Positions 37,997-46,700 of a stretch of 64,000 nucleotides of DNA are shown piece by piece. Both the position numbers and the translations under genes were made by a program. Source of the stretch: Saccharopolyspora flava (GTDB taxonomy: Bacteria; Actinomycetota; Actinomycetes; Mycobacteriales; Pseudonocardiaceae). The stretch is from the NCBI RefSeq assembly GCF_900116135.1, contig NZ_FOZX01000008.1:62001-126000 (forward strand). The letters are read 5' to 3'. The stretch's first letter is position 1. Each line of letters starts with the position of its first letter. The notes under the pieces were generated by a model. That model was not told the DNA's origin and did not search any database. It worked only from the letters and a program-made list of their open reading frames with translations.

Positions 37997-38260
37997 TCAT
38001 CGCTCGGGTGGTTCGATCACGGGCTGTTCGCACAGGTGAGCGCGTTGTTCTTCGCTTCCGAGAGCGCGGGGGCCGAGTGCCGCGGCGCATTGCGGAAATC
38101 CTGCCGGATCGGCATATTCCGCGGGCGCGTGCCGGTTTCCGGAATCGTGCGGGAATTGCCGAAGATCTTCGCGGCCGCTCAGCGTGGACGGTGCTCCCGG
38201 GGCGCCCGGGCAGGCGAGCAGGGCCACGGCGAGGACAGTGGTCGCGATCGGTCTGCTCAT
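37997..38260 (-). CDS. Small secreted protein
   Basis: An 87-residue protein with an N-terminal signal peptide (MSRPIATTVLAVALLACPGAPGAP) that could be cut near residue 20-24; a Cys at 19 makes a lipoprotein conceivable. The mature part has two cysteines. GGAGGT lies 6 bases before the ATG, which supports the start. No family recognised. Confidence 0.55.
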   Translation of the reverse strand: MSRPIATTVLAVALLACPGAPGAPSTLSGREDLRQFPHDSGNRHAPAEYADPAGFPQCAAALGPRALGSEEQRAHLCEQPVIEPPER

Positions 38261-38354
38261 CACCTGCACCTCCGCCTGCGGCACTTTCCGGGACGCCCGA
38301 GTATCGGGGCCGCTCCCCCGTCCCGCGACCGCAGTGATCGGCGCCGGGCATGAC

Positions 38355-38389
38355 GAAGGCCCGGCGCCTGTGGGGGACGCCGGGCCTTC
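38355..38389 (-). terminator. Terminator after the small membrane-protein gene
   Basis: GAAGGCCCGGCG and CGCCGGGCCTTC form a 12-bp stem with an 11-base loop, 17 bases after the stop of the gene at 38406. Confidence 0.85.
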
Positions 38390-38405
38390 GGGAAGGTGTC
38401 GGTCT

Positions 38406-38612
38406 TCAGCCCAGCAGGCGGAAGACGTCGAACGCCCCGGACAGTTGACCGATGATCGCGATGGTGGCCATCAGCGCCCCGATGGCGGCCACCGTCAGCA
38501 CCGACATGATGATCAAGTACACGACTGCCTTGATCGGTTTCGGCAGCTTGCTGACCGAAGTGAGGTCCGGCAGCGTGATGTGCGGTTCCTTGCCGATCCC
38601 TGGTGCGGACAT
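38406..38612 (-). CDS. Small single-pass membrane protein
   Basis: A 68-residue protein with a soluble start (MSAPGIGKEPHITLPDLTSV) and one or two hydrophobic helices (AVVYLIIMSVLTVAAIGALMATIAIIG). The ATG has GGGGGAG 5 bases upstream and a terminator follows, so it looks expressed. No family known. Confidence 0.65.
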   Translation of the reverse strand: MSAPGIGKEPHITLPDLTSVSKLPKPIKAVVYLIIMSVLTVAAIGALMATIAIIGQLSGAFDVFRLLG

Positions 38613-39293
38613 CTGACTCCCCCGTTCTGTGTCAGTCCCCTCGAACGACCACCTGCATTCGAGGGACGGAGCGCAACGGCGAACCGTTGCGCCAATTCGC
38701 ATCACGAATTCGTCTCGGTCGGAAATCGATCGAATCAGCCGGCGAGGTCGGGCCCTGAAGCGGCTGCGCGCCACCGGGCTCGGTACGAATCATCCGCACC
38801 GGAACCGTCGGCCGCGCGCCGAGCAGGGGCGACATCGCACATTTCGACCCTGGATCGTTATCCGGCCGGCGGTCCGCAGCGTGCGGACGGGCGATGCTGG
38901 TCGACCGGGACGCCCCCACGCTGGAACATCGCCGGTCGCACCAAGATTCTCACATCGACCGTCCTCGATGCTCGTCCGGGTCGGCGCGCGGCGGAACCGC
39001 CGATCGGGCCTCGATGATCCGTTTCGGATGCGTTGCGCTTCGGAATCGATCAAAGCGGGTCGAATGCGAATTCGAAGTGAACGATTCGTCGATTTCGGGC
39101 CCCGGATCGACCGGCGAGCACGCCGCGCCAGTCCCCCGACGAGGTATTTCGTTCCCCACGGTAACTGAATGGAATCAACCCGATGGGTGCATGACCGGAC
39201 ACCCGTTCGGTGGCAGACTACGGCCTCAGTTCAGCGTGACGTGATCGACACGGTCCGTCATGGAAGTACGGGTACCGCGAAGGGGTAGAAACC
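38613..39293. other. 681-base region without a recognised gene
   Basis: I see no frame with convincing codon use here. The stretch is slightly richer in A/T than its neighbours and dense in CGAT/TTCG/GAATTC words. It may hold promoters, a decayed gene or a small RNA; I cannot support any of these. Confidence 0.35.
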
Positions 39294-40157
39294 GTGAGTC
39301 AGTCGAGGGCGGATATGTTCGCGCCGGAAGGCGTGGACCTGGAGCACCCCAACGTCGCCCGGGTCTACGACTACTACCTCGGTGGCAAGGCCAACTACGC
39401 GGTCGACCGGGTCTTCGGCGAGAAGGCGCTGGAGCGCTACCCGTTCGTCGCGGCCGCCGCCAAAGCCAACCGGCTCTTCCTGCACCGCGTGGTGCGCTAC
39501 CTCAGCAAGCAGGGCATCCGGCAGTTCATCGACATCGGCTCGGGCGTGCCGACGATGGGCAGCACCCACCAGGTCGCCGACGAGATCGTCGACGACGCTA
39601 GCGTGGTCTACGTCGACAACGAGCCGGTCGCCGTGGCGCACTCGCGCATCCTGCTGGAGCAGGAGGACGTCACCGATCAGCACACCGTGCTGCACGCCGA
39701 TCTTCGCGAACCCGACCGGTTGTGGAAGCAGATCGAGGAGAGCGGTGTCATCGACATCGAGCAGCCGGTGGCGTTACTGCTGCTCGCCGTGCTGCACGTG
39801 ACCCAGCCCGGTCACGACGGCACCGACATCGGCCCGCAGTCCGTCGCCCGGTTCCGCGAGCTGCTGCCCCAGGGCTCCTACCTGGTGATCACCCACGGCA
39901 CCGCCGACGACGTGCCGGACAGCCGCAAGCAGGAGATGGCCGACTTCGGCAAGATGTACGACAAGTCGGCGACGCCGGTGATCTGGCGTCCGCAGGCCGA
40001 GATCGAGGAGCTGTTCGGCGACTACGAGCTGGTGGATCCGGGCTGCACCTGGACCCCGCTGTGGCACCCGGAGGAATCCGGCGAGAACGCGCCCGTGGTC
40101 GAGTTCGACAGCCCCAACGACTCCGTGGTCTGGGCGGGAGTCGCACGCAAGCCCTGA
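39294..40157 (+). CDS. SAM-dependent methyltransferase, DUF574 (Methyltransf_19) family
   Basis: A 287-residue protein of a large actinobacterial family. It shows the N-terminal signature HPNVARVYDYYLGGKANYAVDR, motif I QFIDIGSGVPTMGSTHQVA near residue 80 and VVYVDNEPVAVAHSR. The family has SAM-binding character; the acceptor is unknown. GTG start preceded by GAAGGGG. Confidence 0.9.
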   Translation: MSQSRADMFAPEGVDLEHPNVARVYDYYLGGKANYAVDRVFGEKALERYPFVAAAAKANRLFLHRVVRYLSKQGIRQFIDIGSGVPTMGSTHQVADEIVDDASVVYVDNEPVAVAHSRILLEQEDVTDQHTVLHADLREPDRLWKQIEESGVIDIEQPVALLLLAVLHVTQPGHDGTDIGPQSVARFRELLPQGSYLVITHGTADDVPDSRKQEMADFGKMYDKSATPVIWRPQAEIEELFGDYELVDPGCTWTPLWHPEESGENAPVVEFDSPNDSVVWAGVARKP

Positions 40158-40287
40158 TCGACGCCACGCGAAGCCGCCGTGACCTGCCCGGTCCCGGCGG
40201 CTTCGGCGGTTCCGGGGCCAGCGCGCCGCCGTCACCGCTGGGTACGCTCGACCCGATCGCCTGCCCCGACGACCTCGGGAGGTCCCC

Positions 40288-41433
40288 GTGCCGGAATGGC
40301 GCCCTCGCCCGCTGCGCAGGCGCGGCAGCAAACCCGAGCCGGTGACCCGTCAGGACGCGGCGCCCGAGCACTCGATGGACCCGCGCGCCCGGGACGAGCG
40401 CCCGCTGGCGGACCGGCCGCTGATCGACACCGCGATCTACCGCGACGGCGTCCGCATCGCCACCCCGCCCAGCCTCGGCGAGACCTACCGGCAGCTGCCC
40501 GGCGCGGACGGCGCGATGGCCTGGATCGGCCTCTACCGGCCGGCCGAGGAGGAGCTGCTGGCCGCCGCGGAGGAGTTCGACCTGCACAAGCTGGCCGTCG
40601 AGGACGCGATCGTCGCCCACCAGCGGCCCAAGATCGAGCGCTACGGCGACACGCTGTTCGTGGTGCTGCGCGCGGCCACCTACCTCGACGACGTCGAGGA
40701 GGTCAGCTTCGGCGAGCTGCACCTGTTCATCGGCCCGAACTTCGTGCTGACCGTGCGGCACGGGCAGGCCCCCGACCTGTCGGTGGTGCGGCGGCGGATG
40801 GAGGCCGATCCGGAGCTGCTGCGACGCGGCCCGGAAGCCGTGCTCTACGCGGTGCTCGACCACGTCGTGGACGGCTACGCACCGGTCATCGCGGGCCTGC
40901 AGAACGACATCGACGAGATCGAGACCGAGGTGTTCGGCGCTGACCCGCACGTGTCGCGGCGCATCTACGAGCTCTCCCGCGAGGTCATCGAGTTCCAGCG
41001 CGCCACCCGGCCGCTGCTGTCGATCCTGCGCAGCCTGGAGGCCGGGTTCGAGAAGTACGAGATCGACGAGGAGCTGCAGCGCTACCTGCGCGACGTCGCC
41101 GACCACGCCACGACCGTCGCCGAGCGCGTCGACGGCTTCCGGCAGATGCTCGACAACATCCTCACCGTCAACGCCACGCTGGTCACCCAGGCGCAGAACG
41201 AGGAGATGAAGCGCATGACCGAGGCCAGCTACGCGCAGAACGAGGAGATCAAGCGGATCTCCTCGTGGGCGGCGATCCTGTTCGCCCCGACCCTGATCGG
41301 CACGGTCTACGGGATGAACTTCGACATCATCCCGGAGCTGCACTGGACGCTGGGCTACCCGTTCGCGATCGTGCTCATGCTCGCGGTCTGCCTGAGCCTC
41401 TACGCGATCTTCAAACGCCGAAACTGGCTCTGA
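40288..41433 (+). CDS. corA: CorA-family magnesium/cobalt transporter
   Basis: A 381-residue channel subunit. The cytoplasmic part is helical and acidic; two transmembrane helices end the protein. The signature GMN is in GTVYGMNFDIIPEL. Just before the first helix a 13-residue stretch is nearly repeated (QNEEMKRM and QNEEIKRIS), a lengthened stalk helix. Pentameric Mg2+ uptake is expected. GTG with GAGGT upstream. It converges on the toxin operon, separated by palindromes. Confidence 0.93.
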   Translation: MPEWRPRPLRRRGSKPEPVTRQDAAPEHSMDPRARDERPLADRPLIDTAIYRDGVRIATPPSLGETYRQLPGADGAMAWIGLYRPAEEELLAAAEEFDLHKLAVEDAIVAHQRPKIERYGDTLFVVLRAATYLDDVEEVSFGELHLFIGPNFVLTVRHGQAPDLSVVRRRMEADPELLRRGPEAVLYAVLDHVVDGYAPVIAGLQNDIDEIETEVFGADPHVSRRIYELSREVIEFQRATRPLLSILRSLEAGFEKYEIDEELQRYLRDVADHATTVAERVDGFRQMLDNILTVNATLVTQAQNEEMKRMTEASYAQNEEIKRISSWAAILFAPTLIGTVYGMNFDIIPELHWTLGYPFAIVLMLAVCLSLYAIFKRRNWL

Positions 41434-41446
41434 CCTGGGATGACGA

Positions 41447-41512
41447 AGTTTTCATGAAAACTGCACCCTCCCCAGGTGGGGTGACAGTTTTCATGAAAAC
41501 TGTCACCCACCC
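41447..41512. repeat. Double palindrome with core AGTTTTCATGAAAACT
   Basis: Two copies of AGTTTTCATGAAAACT, at 41447-41462 and 41486-41501, are 39 bases apart. The second is extended by GGTGGGGTGAC / GTCACCCACC arms with one bulge. They sit between the convergent corA and immunity-type genes. The core is the same as at 25923 and 52284. Confidence 0.85.
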
Positions 41513-41520
41513 AGATCGCG

Positions 41521-43770
41521 TCACCAGGCCGGGTAGCGGAGGTTCCAGTCCTTTTCGTTGATCCGGTGGGGGTTGCGGATGGCGAAGTGCCAGTAGGCGT
41601 GGTCGGCGAGTTCTTCGAGGAGGTCGCGGGTGTCCAACGCGTCGACCCACTTGCTGGGGAGGCCGGCGACGCCGAGTCGGGCTCCGAGGACGGCGCCCGC
41701 GAGAGCGCCGGTGAGGGCGCTGTTGCCGGAGTGGTTGACCGCGCCCTTCAGCGCCATTTCCGGGTCGTACTCGCGGCGGGCCGCGGCGAACACGGCGCGT
41801 CCGAGCACCGAGAGGGTGTCCGTGCCGTTGCCGATTCCTTCGACCAGGTCGATGTCGTAGACGAAGTACTGCTTCCAGCGCTGGTTGACGTCCTGAATCG
41901 TCTCGGCGGCCGCGGCCTCGCCCGAGGTCTTGGCCTGGAGGTTCTCCTCGATCACCTGTCGGAGATCGAGCCAGATCGGATTGGGGACGGTCTCCTTGCG
42001 GAACATGCGCTGGAACAGCAAGCGGAGCGCGTACGTGGCGCCGTCGTCGACCCCGGTCCGGTTGAATCCCCCAGATGCGGCGAGATCCGTCTCGGCGACC
42101 GCGCCCGGCAGCGCCCAGATCAGCTGCAGCGGACCGGTCAGCGTGCTCTGGGCCGGGTCGGCGACCGCCGCGCGCACCACCTCGATCAGCTGCGGTGACG
42201 CACCGCGGTGGACGTGCATCTCGGGCACGCGCAGCAGCCAGCCGTCCGGTTGCGGGTGGTCCCCCGCCAGCGGACCGGCGGCCTGCTGCCACGGCATCCC
42301 CTGCGTGACCAGCCAGCGGGCGAACGCCGAGCGCATCACCTCAGGGCTCAGCACGTCGCCCCGCTTGGCCCCGCGCACCGCGCCTTCGGTGATGAACATC
42401 AGCCACTGCGTGAGCCAGCCGCTCTGGACGGGGCGCTCGAAAACCGTCTGCATGTCCGGGATTCCGTGCGGGCCGTAGCGCTGCTGGATCTGCGGCCAGG
42501 TCAAGCCGTCGACCGCCGCGCCCAGCGCCTCCCCCAGCGCGAACCCGACGTAGGCGCCGACCACGGAGTGCCAGGACTTGACGGGATCACTGCCGCCCAC
42601 GTGCGGGACCTTGCCGAAGAAGTCGACCAGCGGACGCACCCGGCCGATCGGGTCGTGCCGCACCACCAGGCCGTTCGCGCGCAGGTCCGCAGGCCATTCC
42701 TGCCCGGAGATGTCGTCGGCCGCCCGCCCCTCCTGGGACCAGGTGGTGCGAGGGACGTTGTACGACACCCAGGCCCGGCCGAGCAGGTGCCTCTCCTGCT
42801 CCTCCGGTGTCATCCCATGACCGCTGGCGCGGGCCTCCACGATCGCCTTGGGCGTGATGGACGGAGGGTGCTCCAGTCCGAAGCGCTGCTGGAGCTCGGT
42901 CCGCTTCGCCTCCCACGCGTCGGAGAGCCCGGGTTCCTCCTCGAACACGACCTCACCCGGCTTGATGCCCTCAGTGACGCTCTTCATCACCGTGTGGGGC
43001 TGCCGCATGTGCTCGTAGACCTCGGTGAGCTCAGAGCCCTTGATCGTCATGGACGGCCACGACTGGGAATTGATCGCCAAACCCGACCCCGGATAGCGGT
43101 CGGCGAAGGTGGCGATCGTCATCCGCCACCACGTCGTGGCCTGAGGCATGTGCCGCGGCGAGCTGTAGCCGTTCATGACCAGCCGCTGCTCCGGCGGCGA
43201 ATCCGGCTCGCCCGGGATCAAGATGTCGCAACGCATCATGCCGAACACGACGTTGCGATGCGGCAAATGCTTGAGCGCGACGTAGTTCAGCAGCTTCTCG
43301 AGGTGGTTCGCCGGCTTGGGCAACCCTGCGCGCTGAGGGCCCGGCTTGTATTCCGGATTGACCTTGTCCTCGGTCGTCCCATCTGGATGCGTGATCTTCC
43401 AGCCCGCGACCTTGTTCTTCGGCACACCCATGCCGAAGAACCCGTCCGCCTTGTACTCCGGATCGATGATCTCCGACCGCCGCGGCTCACCCGGCCAGGT
43501 CAGCGGGGTCGAAAAACCGGGGTACGGCGTGGTGTTCACCAGCCGCAGCTCACCATCGGGTTCGGTGACCACGCACATCGGGAACGGGACGATCGCCTCA
43601 AGGTGGTTTCCCGTGTCGACCGCTTCGGTCGTGTTGAAGGGAACGCGCCAGCCCTCTGCGCTGAGGCGGACACCGTCCGGCTCGACCTTGCGGCCACCGG
43701 GCACGCCGATCTCCAGCCCCTGCGCACGCAGCCACCGCTCGACGAGTTCGATCGCCTCGGCCTTCTCCAC
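41521..43770 (-). CDS. Immunity-like protein: YrhB/Imm35-like region fused to degenerate ADP-ribosylglycohydrolase
   Basis: A 749-residue protein just downstream of the toxin gene. Residues 1-100 (EKAEAIELVERWLRAQG, AEGWRVPFNT, LRLVNTTPYPG) resemble YrhB/Imm35 immunity domains; a related segment recurs near 330-390. From about 400 the fold of ADP-ribosylglycohydrolases (DraG/ARH) appears: GAYVGFALGEALGAAVDG. Key metal residues are lost: the usual TDDT is LTQW (453-456), the usual GDSDST is GNSALT (Asn683, Ala685) and GDALG is GEALG (Glu414). It is therefore unlikely to hydrolyse ADP-ribose and may act by binding. GTG 2 bases after the toxin stop (TGATCGTG), with GGGAAGGAC ahead. Confidence 0.85.
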   Translation of the reverse strand: MEKAEAIELVERWLRAQGLEIGVPGGRKVEPDGVRLSAEGWRVPFNTTEAVDTGNHLEAIVPFPMCVVTEPDGELRLVNTTPYPGFSTPLTWPGEPRRSEIIDPEYKADGFFGMGVPKNKVAGWKITHPDGTTEDKVNPEYKPGPQRAGLPKPANHLEKLLNYVALKHLPHRNVVFGMMRCDILIPGEPDSPPEQRLVMNGYSSPRHMPQATTWWRMTIATFADRYPGSGLAINSQSWPSMTIKGSELTEVYEHMRQPHTVMKSVTEGIKPGEVVFEEEPGLSDAWEAKRTELQQRFGLEHPPSITPKAIVEARASGHGMTPEEQERHLLGRAWVSYNVPRTTWSQEGRAADDISGQEWPADLRANGLVVRHDPIGRVRPLVDFFGKVPHVGGSDPVKSWHSVVGAYVGFALGEALGAAVDGLTWPQIQQRYGPHGIPDMQTVFERPVQSGWLTQWLMFITEGAVRGAKRGDVLSPEVMRSAFARWLVTQGMPWQQAAGPLAGDHPQPDGWLLRVPEMHVHRGASPQLIEVVRAAVADPAQSTLTGPLQLIWALPGAVAETDLAASGGFNRTGVDDGATYALRLLFQRMFRKETVPNPIWLDLRQVIEENLQAKTSGEAAAAETIQDVNQRWKQYFVYDIDLVEGIGNGTDTLSVLGRAVFAAARREYDPEMALKGAVNHSGNSALTGALAGAVLGARLGVAGLPSKWVDALDTRDLLEELADHAYWHFAIRNPHRINEKDWNLRYPAW

Positions 43771-43772
43771 GA

Positions 43773-46700
43773 TCAGCGCGTCCTTCCCGATCCGTCGTTG
43801 CGTTCCTGCGTGCCGTTCAACCAGCGGGTTCCCTCCGGAGTCGGGTTCCACGCCCCGCCCTCGAAGGTACCGAGGACGAGCTCCGAGCCGTCGGAGCCGT
43901 CGGTGTAGATCTCGGCTCTGCCGACGAACTCGTCGTCGCGCATCTCGTCGGCGTCGAAGGGGATCCCGACCCCGCTCGGATCGGATGCCTCGTAGCGCAG
44001 CCGGAGCGCGGAACCCGGAAGTTCGTCGAGCGCACCCCCGCCCAGGTCGACCACGGCGTCCTTGCGGAAGAAGACCTGCCGTCCGTCGTCGGGCAGCAAC
44101 GTCGTCGGCTCGTGGTTGCCCAGGTACAGGGCCGCCACGTCACGCGGAATCGCGATCTCCCGGTTGTGCGTGACCGAACCGACCTCGTGCGAGCGCCCTT
44201 CGTGGTTCGACGAGGCAGCGCCGCCCTTGCCCTGAGCGGGGAACCCGGCACCGCCCACGGGAGCGCTGGAGCCGCCGGACGCCAGGCCTGGCTGGTTTCC
44301 TCCGGCAGCCGGGGCGGATTCGGTTCCACCGGTCCCGCTGCTCCCGCCCGGAGCCATTCCACTCGGCGCACCGGGCGCAGCACCTCCGGCAGGGGTGGTC
44401 GGTTGCTGACCGGAGGAACCGCCCGTCGAACCGGTGCTCGCCGGGCCGTCGATCGAGCTCTGCGCATCAGCACCGGTGGACGCGTTCATCGACGGGATCG
44501 AGCCGGTCCGCGAGGAGTCAACCGGCGGCGGTCCCGCAGCGAGGTCACCGAGGTTCAGCTCCCCGGTCATCGACCGGTTGAAAGCACTGGCGCCAGGTGG
44601 GAACGAGCCTGCACCCGCACCACCAGGACCGGAGGCCGAACCGGCACCGGAGCCGGCAGTTCCGGGCGCATCCGGCATCGAGCCGGAAGGCTGGGTGCCG
44701 GGGTGCGATGGGTCCGTCGGTTCGACCGTGGGAACGATCCGTTCATCGGCGAATGGCCCCGGGGCGAAGTCGTCCTCCTGCTCCGGAACCGTGCGGAGCG
44801 GGTTCACGTGTTGCCCCAGCCACGGGCCGTCCTGACGCCATGACCGCTCAGCTGCCGGGGAGTCCGAATCCTCCTCGGTGTTCGAGTCGCTCTCGTCCTC
44901 ATCCGGTTCCACTCCGCGCTGAGGTTCCGCCGTCGTGTCGTCTGCCGAGAGCGGTGGCTCCTCCTCGGCACGCGCTTCAGCTTCCGGTTCCTCACTCCGA
45001 TCGGGCTTGGCTTGAACCGGCGTGAGGTTGTCGGCAGCGGCTGCACTCGTGTCGCTGGTTCCCGGTGTCTCCGGGTTCTCGGAACCGAAGGGCAGCAAGG
45101 ACAACATCTTCGGCGGATAGGGCAGGTTCATCAGGTGCCCGCTCTGCGGGTCGATGAAGGCAACGCCGTCCGGCGTGTTCGTCACGATCGCGACGTGCGC
45201 CGCGGTCACGGGGTCTCCGTCCGGGGTGGCCGGAGGGATCTCGTAGGAGACGTACACCGAGGCGTGCGAGCCGACGGGCTGCTGGCTCATCCGGTGGATG
45301 ACGCTGTCGTAGCTGCGGTGGGGCTCCCACTGGGAGTTCAGCTCCCCGGCCATCCAGCCGATCCGGTCTTCCTTCGGGAGGTCGTCCGGAAGAACCGATT
45401 CCACGGGTTCGTCGATGCCCAGCAGCCGCTTCGCGTAGTTCACCACGCACTTCGAGCAGTTCGTCTGCCAGCCTCGATCCCAGGCCTCGGGCGTGTAGAA
45501 GTTCGGGTTGACCTTCGGCAGCTCGGGGTGGTTCGCGGCCACGTAGGACATCCCGTGCTGCACCTGCGCGGTGCCGCTGTGGATCGCCGGAAGGGTCGTG
45601 ACCGGCGGCGTCGCGTTGGACAGCACCTCCCAGTCCGGGGTTCCGTCGTCCTTCGTCGGCAATGGCGGGACCTGGTCGTCGCCCGGCTGGAGGTGCTGCG
45701 CGTCGCCCGGCTGCGGCAGGACCTCACCGTCGTGGGTCTGCACGCCCGGCTCCGGCGTGTCCTCACCGTCGAGCATCGATCTGATGGACGGCTTGTCGGC
45801 ATCCTTCGTGGACTGCGTTTCGTCGGAGCGCTTTTCACCGTCCGTTGTGGAGCGACCCGCGTCGGCTCCACCGGAAGTGGTGGAGTCCGTTGTGCTCTCA
45901 CCGCTGAGCGCCCGGTCGATGTGATCACCGCGCAGCGCGCCGACCATCAACTCCTCGCCGAAGCTCCGGCGCTGGCGCTCGGTGACCCTGCTCGAGGCCT
46001 CCTCCTGGCTCAGGTAGCGGGGATCGCCGGGAACGATCTCCTCGGCCTTGATCACCCACTTCTGGAGCTCGTTGTTGTGCTTGTCGAAGTAGGTCACCAG
46101 CTCCTTGCTGTGGACGTAGAGCTGGGACATCGGCATCAGCGCCGCCTCGCGCTCGCCCACCTGACTGGCCAGGCCCTGCAGTATTCGCGCCGTTTTCGAG
46201 TCGACCTGCAGCTCGAAGTCACTCACGTAGTCGGATCCCGACTTGGTGTCGGTGTCCATCGACATGCTGGTGATCGAGGGCTCGACCGTGACCTCACCCG
46301 GCACGTAGTGCGCAGCGGCGAGTTCCGCTGCCCTCACGTCGCCGAGGCTCATGCCGCGCACCGCCCGGCCTTCGAACCGCGGCTGCTCGTTCATGCCCGA
46401 GACGATGGCTCTGAGCTGGTGCCGCTGTGTCTCGCTCATCGTCCCGAAGCGGGTCGCCGCGTTGAGGGGCCCGAAGACGTCGTGCGCGGTGTAGGAGTGA
46501 ACGGCCAGCGCACCGCTCTTGCTCACCGACCGCAGCTCCGGGTTCGCCGCGAAGCGTTCGTTGACGACCTGCGCCATCGCGGCACGGCGAGTGCGGTCGG
46601 ATCCATCTTCCATCCGCCCCGCGCTCAACGAGGCCTCGTGGGCGTCGACGGACTCCTTCGGGGCGCGGTAGTTCGGATCCAGGCAGAAGTCGAGGCTCTG

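Noticed and set aside
38184..39168. Overlapping plus-strand ORFs
   Set aside because: Arg/Pro/Ser-rich frames with no start signals or family character; they overlap terminators and small minus-strand genes with better signals.
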